From NCBI GenBank assembly GCA_004298675.1, contig SCRI01000006.1:1-39483 (forward strand): a stretch of DNA of 39,483 bases. Reading direction: 5' to 3'. Origin of the DNA: a bacterium (lineage in GTDB: Bacteria > Vulcanimicrobiota > Vulcanimicrobiia > Vulcanimicrobiales > SCRA01). Below the pieces are notes generated by a model. It made no database searches and was not told the DNA's origin. It saw only the letters and a program-made list of their open reading frames with translations. This document shows, in pieces, positions 1-7,893 of the stretch. A program made the translations under genes and the position numbers. Position 1 is the stretch's first letter; each line of letters starts with the position of its first letter.

Positions 1-25
1 GCCTCGCTGACCTCTCCGTGGGGAT

Positions 26-466
26 CTATTGCGCGACTTGCATGATGGCATGATCACTCACCCTGACGGACGTAGGTAGGCCCGGATACTGGAAAAGCGA
101 TTGGAAGACCCCGGTTGTCGTAACCTGAACGTAGACGATCCGCCGGCCCACTGCCGGCATCGCGCACGAAGGCAACGGCGTGCACCAGTACGTTGCCTGC
201 GCGGTCATCCCGGGGAGGCTCTGAGCGTCCCCAAGTGCCGCATTCTGCATGCCAACCGTGTCGGTGGCCGTGCCTAGCCCCTGTGCGCCGTACTGTACCC
301 CTGCCCGCGCGGCATTGGTCACCACGTCCGCGATCTGCATGTAGCGTCCGAAGTCTATCAGCCCCAGCAGCAAAAGCGCGAGCAGCGGGGTCACGATCGC
401 GAACTCGACCAGGCTGGTGCCCGCCTCAGAGCGGGAGAAGTGGTGGAGAAGGTTTGCGCGCTTCAT
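26..466 (-). CDS. tadE: TadE-like minor pseudopilin of the Tad pilus
   Basis: The 146-residue product begins with a short basic segment, then a glutamate-containing hydrophobic stretch at about residues 15-42 (GTSLVEFAIVTPLLALLLLG), which is the TadE/TadG N-terminal signature. It is processed like a prepilin and sits in the inner membrane with the remainder periplasmic. Two cysteines near residues 95-101 (WCTPLPSC) could form a disulphide. It is the last gene of the minus-strand unit and starts 5 nt after the TadG-like gene, so the two are likely cotranscribed. TadE proteins are needed for Flp fibre assembly; the exact step is not set by the sequence. The gene could also be called a general TadE/TadG-family protein. 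Confidence 0.85.
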   Translation of the reverse strand: MKRANLLHHFSRSEAGTSLVEFAIVTPLLALLLLGLIDFGRYMQIADVVTNAARAGVQYGAQGLGTATDTVGMQNAALGDAQSLPGMTAQATYWCTPLPSCAMPAVGRRIVYVQVTTTGVFQSLFQYPGLPTSVRVSDHAIMQVAQ

Positions 467-471
467 CGCTG

Positions 472-1620
472 CTACTCGGCGAGTACCGGCGGGAAGAGAG
501 CGGCGTCTGTGCTCGTCGGAGCCGGAATCGTCAACCCGCCCGTGTTGCTCTCGATCTCGCTTGCCACTAATTTGAAGTACGTGCGGCTCGACGCATTGAT
601 GTTGATCTTGGCGTTGGGGAAGTAGATCATTCCCCCCAGCGTCGAGTTCGAGGCGTTGATGTTGACCGGCTGGGTCGTCGCCGCGTCGTAGAAGAGCATC
701 CCGGCGTAAGGGCCGGTGGTGGGCGCCGTGAGATCGAAGCTAGCGCCGTTGGCCATGAAACGGCCGGTGGCGTAGATGGTCACGCCACTTCCGGTGAGCG
801 TCATGCCGGTCTCGCTGAAGTCCCCGTCGATGACGTACAGGCCGGGAGCGAACGTCATGGGCCCGGAGGCGTTGATCCCACTGTAGCATCCCGGGATCAC
901 TTGCGTTCCGGTCAGCGGCGGAGCGCCCGGGCAGCGTGGCGGTGGATTGTTGGTCAGGTTGCGGCAGGACGCGATGGTGAGACACGGATCGGCCGCCGGG
1001 ATCGGAGAGTTCTGCTGCGGTGTCGCGTCGGTATACGTGCCACCTACGACTGAGCCCGTCGCTACGATCGACGACATCGCTACGGTCGTGCTATTGAAAT
1101 GGAGATCGCCGTTGACGGTGATGCCGCACGTGGGCGCGTCGATGACTTGGTTGTTCATGATCGAATGGCCGTTGAGGATATAGATGCAGGGCCCTCCGGT
1201 GTAACCGTGGGCCAGCGCCACTGCGCGCGTGGTGACCCAGTTCACCGCGGCGCCGAAAATCGCCGAGAAGAATGCCGGATGCGACGCCTTGACCAGGACC
1301 TCCACCGCTCCCGCATTGCCGGCGTAGGGGCCGGTGGCTGGCGGGGTGTTGACCGTGACGATCGTCTTGACGCCGTCGTTGGTGAAGCCGTTCTTGGAGG
1401 CGTCGTTTTGGGAGGCCGTCACGACGTTGATCGCAGTGCCGTCATAGGCCAGTTGCGAGGCGCCGGCAAAGGCGGCGGCGTCGGCGGCAGTCTGCTGAAA
1501 GCGCTGGTTGTATCGAAGGTAGCCGGCGTCGACCGCCAAAGCGGCGAGGCCAAGGAGAACCGCGATGACGATGGCCACGAAGGGCAAGATCTGGCCTGTC
1601 TGTCCGGTGCGTCGCGTCAT
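472..1620 (-). CDS. TadG-like Tad pilus protein with a large C-terminal repetitive domain
   Basis: The 382-residue product has the N-terminal TadG/Flp signature: a basic start, then QILPFVAIVIAVLLGLAALA as a membrane segment, followed by an AADAAAFAGASQLA segment typical of the family. After about residue 130 comes a Gly/Asn/Thr-rich region of short beta-like repeats (NGHSIMNN, NGDLHFNS, DGDFSETGMTLTGSG, NINASNSTLGG) which looks like a right-handed beta-helix or polymer-forming fold. Five cysteines in residues 140-250 may form disulphides. The protein is expected to be anchored in the inner membrane with the repetitive part in the periplasm or at the surface. It lies between the secretin and tadE. 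It lacks a visible von Willebrand factor A domain, which many TadG proteins have. Family is fairly sure, role is inferred. Confidence 0.75.
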   Translation of the reverse strand: MTRRTGQTGQILPFVAIVIAVLLGLAALAVDAGYLRYNQRFQQTAADAAAFAGASQLAYDGTAINVVTASQNDASKNGFTNDGVKTIVTVNTPPATGPYAGNAGAVEVLVKASHPAFFSAIFGAAVNWVTTRAVALAHGYTGGPCIYILNGHSIMNNQVIDAPTCGITVNGDLHFNSTTVAMSSIVATGSVVGGTYTDATPQQNSPIPAADPCLTIASCRNLTNNPPPRCPGAPPLTGTQVIPGCYSGINASGPMTFAPGLYVIDGDFSETGMTLTGSGVTIYATGRFMANGASFDLTAPTTGPYAGMLFYDAATTQPVNINASNSTLGGMIYFPNAKININASSRTYFKLVASEIESNTGGLTIPAPTSTDAALFPPVLAE

Positions 1621-1667
1621 GACTTTACGCTTTCATCATTACTCGAGCGGAGAACGGCACGTGGCGG

Positions 1668-3101
1668 CTAGCGCGTGATGATCTCAGGCGTCATCACGAA
1701 GACGACGTCACTCTCGTTATGTTGATAGGAGGTGGAGCGGAAGAGCTTGCCGAGGATGGGGAGGTCACCCAGGATCGGCACCTTCTGAAGATTGCGCTGC
1801 TCGATGCGCCGCAGCATGCCGCCCATGATGATCGACTCGCCGGATTGGGTGATGATGTCCGTCGAGAGCCGGCTGGTCTTGAGCGCGGGGATGAGAAAAC
1901 CGTTAACCTGCACGGCGTCCTGGAAGTCGAGATCCGAGACCTCCGGCGCGATCTTCGTCTCCACGCTGCCGTCGCCCAGCAGCGTCGGCGTGATATTGAG
2001 TTGAACGCCGAACTGTTTATACACCACGCTCACCTGACCCAAGCCCGTGGAGAACGGGATCGGGATCTCCCCGCCTACGAGGAACGTTGCCGGCGAGCCG
2101 GGCATCGTCACGAGATCAGGAGACGAAAGCATCCGCGCGTGCCCCTCCTGCATCAGCAGGTCGATCGTCGGCGCCAGCCGGGTCGTGCGGAAGAAGGGGC
2201 CAGCGGTGAACGGCTTGCCGATGCCGCGTCCCTCCTCGACGATCGGGAAAGAGGGCGGTCCGAGAATGATGTTGTTGGGGTTGTTGGGATCGGGAGTACC
2301 CGCCTGGAAGCGCAGGCCTAGCTCGCTGCTGGCGGTGCGATCGATCTCGAGAACGTAGACTTTGACGTCGACCTGGCTCGTCGTGTCGGTGCCGATGCGG
2401 TCGATGAGTTTGCCGTCGGCGGCGAGGTACGGTCCAGCTAGCCCGCGCGTACGCTCGAGGATCGCTTGCCGGGTCACGGCGTCGTGCACGTGGCCGCTGA
2501 CGATGACGTTGCCTTTCCCGTCGAGGTCGACGCGAACGTCGTCGGAGCCGGGGAAACTGCTCAGTTGCCGCTGCAGGTCGCCGATCGGATGGGCCACGGT
2601 CACGGCATTGACGATCGTGTACTTCTGAGCCTTGGCTAGCGCGTCGAAGCGCGAAAGAATGTCACTTAAGAGCTGGAAATGCGCGCCGTCACTGACGGTA
2701 CCTTTCACGACTACGGCATCGTCGAAGTTCACGACTTGGACGCCCGGATCAGCGATTGACGTGCGCAGCATCTGCGCGATGTCATCGAGTTGCTGCTGCG
2801 TCACGGTGACGTCGTAGACGAAGCGTTTGCTGCCTGCCCAGACGTAGAGCGTGGTATGACCGGGTGATTTTCCGTTTACGACGACTTGCGATCCCGCCAC
2901 CGGCACGACACCGGCGATGCGCCCGTCACCCACGGCGACACGCGCTACGCCTGGCGCCGGGATGACCACCGAGTGTCCGCTCTGCAATGAGAGCATCGTA
3001 ATCGACTGTGCCGCCGCGGGAGCACTCCAGACGATGGTAAGCGCGAGTATGCCGGCGATGACGGCGCCGCCTGCGCGAGTTAGAACTGAATGTGTAGCCA
3101 A
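1668..3101 (-). CDS. cpaC: CpaC/RcpA secretin, outer-membrane channel of the Tad pilus
   Basis: The 477-residue protein has a signal peptide (about residues 1-31, ending near APAAA), an N-terminal pilus-assembly domain (QSITMLSLQSGHSVVIPAPG onwards), a BON-like ring-forming region (about 90-210), and the secretin core (about 245-475) with LLMQEGHARMLSSPDLVT, GGEIPIP and the C-terminal VPILGDLPILGKLFRS motif. It forms the outer-membrane pore through which the Flp fibre leaves, so it implies a diderm cell. The start is TTG at 3101: GGGAGGT lies 7 nt upstream, at 3109-3115, which is much better than any internal start. It is the first gene of a minus-strand unit with the tadG- and tadE-like genes and is divergent from the rest of the tad locus. 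Confidence 0.92.
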   Translation of the reverse strand: MATHSVLTRAGGAVIAGILALTIVWSAPAAAQSITMLSLQSGHSVVIPAPGVARVAVGDGRIAGVVPVAGSQVVVNGKSPGHTTLYVWAGSKRFVYDVTVTQQQLDDIAQMLRTSIADPGVQVVNFDDAVVVKGTVSDGAHFQLLSDILSRFDALAKAQKYTIVNAVTVAHPIGDLQRQLSSFPGSDDVRVDLDGKGNVIVSGHVHDAVTRQAILERTRGLAGPYLAADGKLIDRIGTDTTSQVDVKVYVLEIDRTASSELGLRFQAGTPDPNNPNNIILGPPSFPIVEEGRGIGKPFTAGPFFRTTRLAPTIDLLMQEGHARMLSSPDLVTMPGSPATFLVGGEIPIPFSTGLGQVSVVYKQFGVQLNITPTLLGDGSVETKIAPEVSDLDFQDAVQVNGFLIPALKTSRLSTDIITQSGESIIMGGMLRRIEQRNLQKVPILGDLPILGKLFRSTSYQHNESDVVFVMTPEIITR

Positions 3102-3146
3102 GCTCGTGACCTCCCGCGCTCATTATGTCACGCATTCTCGCGTTCA

Positions 3147-3171
3147 CGCGTTAACGCGGCGTCTACGCCGC
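3147..3171. promoter_or_regulatory. Palindrome and hairpin between the divergent tad units
   Basis: The spacer between cpaC (starts 3101, minus) and the plus-strand tad unit (starts 3262) holds a perfect 12-bp palindrome CGCGTTAACGCG at 3147-3158, directly followed and overlapped by an inverted repeat GCGGCGT/ACGCCGC (3156-3162 and 3165-3171). The positions suit an operator serving both directions. A weak plus-strand promoter can be drawn downstream (TTGCGC, 17 nt, CATGAT at about 3212-3240), but it matches consensus poorly. No regulator is identified; the role is inferred from position and symmetry only. Confidence 0.35.
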
Positions 3172-3261
3172 TTAAAACTTTGCGCATACACCCTCGTCGA
3201 CTCTTGCGCCGCTACTTTTCGCGTGACATGATGCGCGCAACCGCAAAGCGGAGGAATGATG

Positions 3262-3984
3262 ATGCGAACGCTGCTCTGGTCGATCTGCCTCATGCTCACG
3301 TTGCTCTTCATGCCGCATGCGGCGTCGAGCGCACAAGCGGAGCTCGCGCTTTCACGCGTGGCCAATCAATCGGGATTGAGCTATGCGTGGTTGGGTGTGG
3401 AGCGTGCGGTTTCGCTGACGCGCAAAGGCCTAGTGATCGTCCTTCGCCCTGGCGCGAACGAGTACGAAGTCAACGATCGTATCGAGGTGACGGCACAGGC
3501 ACCGCGCTATGCCGGCGGCGATCTCTACGTATCGCCGGAACTGGCGCGGCGGATCGAGACGCTCGCGCGTTACACCGGGAGACCGGTAGCGTCAGAGCGT
3601 CGTCAACGCGAGACGGCAGCCGCATCGCAGATGAGTGCGGGCGGTGGTCAGCTTGCGATTGAAGCCAGGCCGCTCGCGGGGCGAGAGGCCATCGTGGTCA
3701 ATGGTCAGGCGCCTCAAGGGGCACCTGTGACGATCACGCTCTTCGGTACCGTCTCTTCGGATATCCCCACGGTGGTCGTGAGTCGACATGACGTACAGGC
3801 CGACGTGAACGGGAGATTCCAGGCGGTCATTTCCATCGCGAGCGACTACTTTCGCGGAAGCGTCCTGCAAGTGGTGGCGACGTCGGGCCCTGGCGTCGCT
3901 CCGGCCTCCACGCAGGTGACCGTCGGCTCGCCCAATCCGCACGTCGAGGTGCCGGCCGAGAAAGCCTCACACGAGGTCTGGTGA
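3262..3984 (+). CDS. Secreted stalk-domain protein of the tad locus
   Basis: Three ATG codons stand in tandem at 3256, 3259 and 3262. GGAGG at 3250-3254 is 7 nt before the third, which I choose (240 residues). A signal peptide covers about residues 1-26, ending AASSAQA. Residues about 30-105 resemble the copper amine oxidase N-terminal (stalk) fold: a hydrophobic strand series (VSLTRKGLVIVLRPG, YEVND) and a late segment LYVSPELARRIETLARYTGR. This is a non-catalytic binding or stalk domain in other proteins. Residues about 150-225 look like an Ig-like beta-sandwich (ITLFGTVSSDIPTVVVS, VNGRFQAVISI). It is the first gene of the plus-strand tad unit, 42 bp before the first pilin, so a periplasmic or surface role in pilus biogenesis is plausible. 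No enzyme motif is visible. Confidence 0.7.
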   Translation: MRTLLWSICLMLTLLFMPHAASSAQAELALSRVANQSGLSYAWLGVERAVSLTRKGLVIVLRPGANEYEVNDRIEVTAQAPRYAGGDLYVSPELARRIETLARYTGRPVASERRQRETAAASQMSAGGGQLAIEARPLAGREAIVVNGQAPQGAPVTITLFGTVSSDIPTVVVSRHDVQADVNGRFQAVISIASDYFRGSVLQVVATSGPGVAPASTQVTVGSPNPHVEVPAEKASHEVW

Positions 3985-4026
3985 TCCGTGTGTCACTCAC
4001 TTTTAGCGACAGGGAGGGACTCTCAC

Positions 4027-4188
4027 ATGTTCGATCGTTTCACGGCTCTGCTGCGCGATGACGATGGCGTCACCATGGTGGAGTACGGTCTGATGCTGGC
4101 GTTGGTCGCGGTGGTCGCGATCACGGCAGTCACGCTGCTCGGGAACCACGTCTCGGCGCTCTTCAACAACATCGCCGGAGATCTGTGA
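4027..4188 (+). CDS. flp: Flp-type pilin, copy 1 (53 aa)
   Basis: The ATG at 4027 follows GGGAGG at 4012-4017 and gives a 53-residue prepilin. It has a short basic leader ending in Gly14, then VTMVEYGLMLALVAVVAITA, which is the class IVb Flp signature: cleavage after the glycine, Glu at +5 of the mature chain, Tyr next to it. The mature chain is about 39 residues. It is a structural subunit of the Tad fibre. An in-frame GTG at 3988 would add 13 residues but breaks the family start and has no ribosome binding site. The second pilin gene of equal length lies 59 bp downstream across a strong hairpin. Confidence 0.93.
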   Translation: MFDRFTALLRDDDGVTMVEYGLMLALVAVVAITAVTLLGNHVSALFNNIAGDL

Positions 4189-4195
4189 TACCCGC

Positions 4196-4229
4196 GCCCG
4201 CCCGCGAGGCCGAGGCGTCGCGGGCGGGC
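4196..4229 (+). other. Strong hairpin between the two pilin genes
   Basis: A perfect 12-bp inverted repeat, GCCCGCCCGCGA (4196-4207) and TCGCGGGCGGGC (4218-4229), encloses a 10-nt loop. It starts 8 nt after the stop codon of the first flp gene and ends 18 nt before the start of the second. There is no U-tract after it, so it is not a standard intrinsic terminator. Such a structure can protect the 3' end of an upstream mRNA segment or partly stop transcription. Either would raise the ratio of the first pilin over the downstream gene products. That effect is inferred. Confidence 0.6.
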
Positions 4230-4247
4230 CAACCTGAGGGAGGCGAC

Positions 4248-4409
4248 ATGCTACAGTCAGGGATCCAACTGTTGCGCGAAGAGCGCGGAACCACGATGGT
4301 CGAGTACGGTATTCTGCTTGGCTTCATTGCGATCGTGGCCATCGTTGGTGTTGGGGTGTTCGGGCAGGCGGTGCGTGCGCTCTTCACTTCCGATGCTGGG
4401 GCGCTCTAA
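4248..4409 (+). CDS. flp: Flp-type pilin, copy 2 (53 aa)
   Basis: The ATG at 4248 follows a GAGGGAGG purine tract at 4236-4243 and gives 53 residues, exactly the length of copy 1. The leader ends at Gly14, followed by TTMVEYGILLGFIAIVAIVG with the same Glu-Tyr pair at +5/+6. The two pilins differ over much of the hydrophobic helix and tail (VFGQAVRALFTSDAGAL here, LLGNHVSALFNNIAGDL in copy 1), so this is an old duplication rather than a recent repeat. It may be a second fibre subunit or a minor pilin. An upstream GTG/ATG extension through the hairpin was rejected because it would place the hairpin inside the coding region and spoil the short prepilin leader. Confidence 0.93.
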   Translation: MLQSGIQLLREERGTTMVEYGILLGFIAIVAIVGVGVFGQAVRALFTSDAGAL

Positions 4410-4427
4410 GAGCTGTTGGAGAAGCCG

Positions 4428-4949
4428 ATGTCACTTGCGCTCGCCGTCGTCCTCATTGCCGCCTTGGTCGCAGCTGCGACCGATGTGCGCAGCCAACGCA
4501 TCCCCAATGCGCTGACGGTAACGCTCGCGCTTGCCGGACTGATCATCAACGCGGCGCACGGCTGGCCGGCACTCCTCGCCTCGCTCGCGATCATGGTTGG
4601 CGTGTTAGTAGTCGGGTTGGTGGCCCATGCCGGCGGCTGGATGGGCGGAGGCGACGTCAAGCTCATGGCCGCGGCACTGGGGACGCTGGGCGCTGCGGAT
4701 GCGCTGCCGTTCGCGCTGTATACGCTTTTGGCCGGAGGCGCGCTCGCGATCGCGATCAGCATGGTGCGAGGTCGTCTTCTTGAGGTGGCCCGCACTACGC
4801 TTGAGATGGGCGTAACCATCGCGCGCGGTGCCGCTCCGGATAAACCACCGGTGGCAAGCAAGCTACCCTATGGACTCGCGATTGCCTGCGGGTCGATCCT
4901 CGTCACGCTCTCACACACGCTCGTTCCATCCTTGAGGCTGTTACGATGA
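4428..4949 (+). CDS. tadV: Prepilin peptidase TadV/CpaA (A24 family), first copy
   Basis: The 173-residue polytopic inner-membrane aspartic protease matches the compact TadV/CpaA form without the N-terminal methyltransferase part. The two catalytic aspartates are seen in AATDVRSQRIPNAL (about residues 18-31) and in the GxGD motif GGGDVKLMAAALG (about 74-86). Five or six membrane segments follow the family pattern. It cleaves Flp prepilins after the leader glycine. I take ATG 4428, with GGAG at 4418-4421, over an in-frame TTG at 4416. The gene overlaps cpaB by 4 nt (ATGA), so translation is coupled. A second A24 peptidase is encoded at the far end of the operon. Confidence 0.9.
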   Translation: MSLALAVVLIAALVAAATDVRSQRIPNALTVTLALAGLIINAAHGWPALLASLAIMVGVLVVGLVAHAGGWMGGGDVKLMAAALGTLGAADALPFALYTLLAGGALAIAISMVRGRLLEVARTTLEMGVTIARGAAPDKPPVASKLPYGLAIACGSILVTLSHTLVPSLRLLR

Positions 4950-5806
4950 ATACGCGCCGTACGACTCTCCTCATCGCTCTCGTACTCGCAATCGGTACTG
5001 GATTGCTGACGCTCAACTACGTGCGCTCCGTTCAGCAGAGCGCGGGCGAGCGCGGCCAGCCGCGCAGCGTCCTGGTGGCCGTCCAAGACATCCCGGCCCG
5101 CGCGCCGATCAACGCGGGGATGCTGCGCCGCGAGCTGCGCCCGGCCTCGGGTATAGACCCCGACGCGGTTACCGATGAGTCGAAGGCGGTGGGGGCGCTG
5201 GCCTTGATCACCATACCCGCGGGCTCTACGCTGACGGCCTCCAAGATTGGGCGCCCGGCGGACACGGCGTTGCCCGTGCGGTTGGCTCCAGGGATGCGCG
5301 CTCTGACGATTCCGGTAGACCGCGTCAAAGACGTGGCCGGAATGATCCAGCCCGGCGATCGTGTGGACGTCATTGCGATTCCGCCGCGCACCGGCAACTC
5401 GCCGCCCGCGGCCGCGACGATCTTGCGAGGTATCCGCGTGCTGGCGATCGGCGCGAAGCTGGAGTATCCGTCCGCGAGCCCGGGTAGCGGCGACGAGAAC
5501 TCGACCACGGCCACCCTGGAGGTGACTCCCAAGCAGGCCGACCTGCTCGCGATGGCCGACGTCAACACCACCCTGCGGCTCTCACTGCGCTCGCCGCGCG
5601 AGCCGGTAGCGTCATTGGATACCGAGCCGCTGCGGTTTGCCGCGGCCCAGGCCCCGGCACCGGCGAGAGTGGCGCCGGCACCGGACCCGCCAGCCGTCGA
5701 TCCAAAGGCGCTACCGAAGCGTGCGCCAGTGCTCCAGGGCGTGACGATCATCGACGGTGACCGGGTAACGCTCTCCACCGCAAGCAACGGATCGGGCCAG
5801 CCATGA
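4946..5806 (+). CDS. cpaB: CpaB/RcpC Tad pilus assembly protein with SAF domain
   Basis: The 286-residue protein starts with one membrane segment (about residues 7-26), then a SAF domain (about 40-105: VLVAVQDIPARAPINAGMLR to ITIPAGSTLTASKI), then the CpaB/RcpC core with VPVDR-like VKDVAGMIQPGDRVDVIAIP (about 130-150). The C-terminal 50 residues are Pro/Ala-rich. The protein is periplasmic, anchored in the inner membrane, and is thought to link the secretin to the inner platform; SAF folds also bind glycans or peptidoglycan in relatives. It overlaps tadV upstream and the fusion ATPase downstream by 4 nt each (ATGA), so the three are translationally coupled. Confidence 0.9.
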   Translation: MNTRRTTLLIALVLAIGTGLLTLNYVRSVQQSAGERGQPRSVLVAVQDIPARAPINAGMLRRELRPASGIDPDAVTDESKAVGALALITIPAGSTLTASKIGRPADTALPVRLAPGMRALTIPVDRVKDVAGMIQPGDRVDVIAIPPRTGNSPPAAATILRGIRVLAIGAKLEYPSASPGSGDENSTTATLEVTPKQADLLAMADVNTTLRLSLRSPREPVASLDTEPLRFAAAQAPAPARVAPAPDPPAVDPKALPKRAPVLQGVTIIDGDRVTLSTASNGSGQP

Positions 5807-7893
5807 GCGCCGCATACTCCGTCTTCGTCGGGGCCAAGGGTGGCAGCGGCGTTACCAGCATCTGCGTGGCTTTGGCCAAGGCACTGAGCGAAACGCGTAA
5901 GGTGGCGCTAGTCGATGCGGATCTGACCGGCCGGCGCAGCGCCGGGATCCTGCTGGAAGCTCTTCCGGAGCTCGACGCAGCACGCATGCAATCGATCGCC
6001 GCGATCGCGCAACTCGATCGTATCACGGTGGCGGAGTTAGCGCCGTCGTACGGAGCCGCGTTTGCCGTCTCTCTCGGCGAGTCCGAGCAGCTGGCCCTTT
6101 CGCTGCAGGAGCTGGACGTTGTCCTGGTTGACATGCCGCAGCCGTTCGCTGCCGCGGTGCGCCCCTTCATCGCGCGTGCCTCGCGTTGCTTCGTGGTGCT
6201 CGAGCCGACGCTGTTGGGCGTGGCAGGGGCACGCGCCGCGCTCGAGGAGTTGGATGCGTTCGGCGTGCCGCAGTCCAGGCTCTCGCTGTTGGTGAGCCAG
6301 CGCGCGGCGGAGCGGCTGGCGAGTGCCGCGGAGATCGAACGGGCGCTTGGCGTGCGCGTGGTGGCGGAGTTTCCTCCGCTAGCCGAACGCGGCTTCGCGC
6401 GCGCCGTCGCCAAGCTCAAGGCAGAGATCGAAGCAATCGCAGCGGAGCCTTCGCTCGAGGCGCTGCGCTCGTCGAGTCGCGCGCCGGTGGGCGACCGCCG
6501 GCAGCAGCGGCGGGGTGCCGAGCCTGCCAGTAACGGGCATGCCTCCTCATCCGAAGGGGTGGCGCGAACGGATGCTCCAGCGGCGGCTCATGGTGAGCTG
6601 CCGGCACGCGAGTGCCTGAAGCTAAAGATTCACGCCGCGCTGTCCGAGCGCATCGACCTGGTGGCGGCAGGCAACGCTCGCGGGGACGCGGCCAAGATAG
6701 CTCAACTGCGAGAGAGCATCGGGAGGATTGCGCAGGAGGTGCTGGCCGGCGAGCTCGGTGCCCGATCCGCCGAGGACGACGCGCGCCTCAAGCAGGAGAT
6801 CGTCAACGAGACCCTCGGCTTCGGTCCGCTGGAAGACCTGATGGCCGATCCGGATGTCACTGAGATCATGGTCAACGGCTACCAGACGATCTACGCTGAG
6901 CGTTTTGGTGTGATCGAGCTGACGAGCAAGAGATTCGCGAGCGACAAGCAGTTCCGTATCGTCATCGAGCGCATCGTGACCCCGCTCGGCCGGCGTGTCG
7001 ACGAGTCCTCGCCGATGGTAGACGCGCGCTTGAGCGATGGCTCCCGCGTGAACGCGGTGATCGAGCCGATTGCACTCGACGGGGCGATGCTGACGATCCG
7101 CCGCTTCGGCAAACGTCTCCAGGCCACGGATCTCGTGCAGTTAGGTTCGGTGACCCAACAGGTATTGAACTTCTTGAAGGCAGCGGTGCAGGCGCGGCTC
7201 AATGTGGTGATCAGCGGTGGGACGGGGTCAGGAAAAACGACGTTCCTCAACGTGCTCTCCAACTACCTGCCCACCAACGAGCGTATCGTCACCATCGAGG
7301 ATGCCGCCGAGCTCAAGCTGATGCAGCCGCATGTCGTGCGCATGGAGTCGCGTCCACCGAACATCGAGGGACGTGGCGAGATTCGCGCGCGCGATCTCGT
7401 GCGCAACGCGCTGCGCATGCGCCCCGATCGCATCATCGTCGGTGAGGCGCGTGGCGCGGAGGCGCTCGATATGCTCCAAGCGATGAATACCGGCCACGAC
7501 GGTTCCCTTACCACGATCCACGCCAACTCGGCCCGGGATGCCCTCTCGCGTATCGAGACGATGGTGCTGATGGCCGGCTTCGACTTACCCGTGCGCGCTA
7601 TCCGCGAGCAAGTAGCGAGCGCGGTCGATCTCGTCATCCAGGTCGCACGTTTGCACGACGGCTGCCGCAAGGTCGTTTCGATCAGCGAGGTGGTCGGCAT
7701 GGAGGGTGACATCGTGACGATGCAAGAGCTGGTTCGCTACCGGCAGCAAGGCCTCGACCTGGACGGAAAGGTAGCCGGAGAATACCAGTTCACCGGGGTG
7801 CAGCCGCAGTGTCTCAAGCGTTTCGAGGAAGTAGGCGTCGCCTATGACGTCCGCGAGCTCTCGAGCCTGAAGCTGGTGGAGTCGCTATGGTAA
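5803..7893 (+). CDS. TadZ(CpaE)-TadA(CpaF) fusion ATPase of the Tad pilus
   Basis: The 696-residue protein joins two usually separate subunits. Residues 1-215 are a MinD/ParA-type ATPase of the TadZ/CpaE family with a deviant Walker [11 protein letters not shown] (10-19) and a Walker B-like VVLVDMPQP near 107-115; no receiver domain precedes it. Residues about 215-275 are an Arg/Ser/Ala-rich linker. From about 275 to 696 lies the secretion ATPase TadA/CpaF with the N-terminal [20 protein letters not shown], Walker [10 protein letters not shown] (472-480), Walker B-region GEARG (Glu548) and the histidine box [10 protein letters not shown] (His573). All motor residues are present, so the motor half should power pilus extension, and possibly retraction, while the TadZ half would place the machine at the pole. 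The gene overlaps cpaB and tadB by a few nt. There is no separate tadZ or tadA in the window. Confidence 0.92.
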   Translation: MSAAYSVFVGAKGGSGVTSICVALAKALSETRKVALVDADLTGRRSAGILLEALPELDAARMQSIAAIAQLDRITVAELAPSYGAAFAVSLGESEQLALSLQELDVVLVDMPQPFAAAVRPFIARASRCFVVLEPTLLGVAGARAALEELDAFGVPQSRLSLLVSQRAAERLASAAEIERALGVRVVAEFPPLAERGFARAVAKLKAEIEAIAAEPSLEALRSSSRAPVGDRRQQRRGAEPASNGHASSSEGVARTDAPAAAHGELPARECLKLKIHAALSERIDLVAAGNARGDAAKIAQLRESIGRIAQEVLAGELGARSAEDDARLKQEIVNETLGFGPLEDLMADPDVTEIMVNGYQTIYAERFGVIELTSKRFASDKQFRIVIERIVTPLGRRVDESSPMVDARLSDGSRVNAVIEPIALDGAMLTIRRFGKRLQATDLVQLGSVTQQVLNFLKAAVQARLNVVISGGTGSGKTTFLNVLSNYLPTNERIVTIEDAAELKLMQPHVVRMESRPPNIEGRGEIRARDLVRNALRMRPDRIIVGEARGAEALDMLQAMNTGHDGSLTTIHANSARDALSRIETMVLMAGFDLPVRAIREQVASAVDLVIQVARLHDGCRKVVSISEVVGMEGDIVTMQELVRYRQQGLDLDGKVAGEYQFTGVQPQCLKRFEEVGVAYDVRELSSLKLVESLW

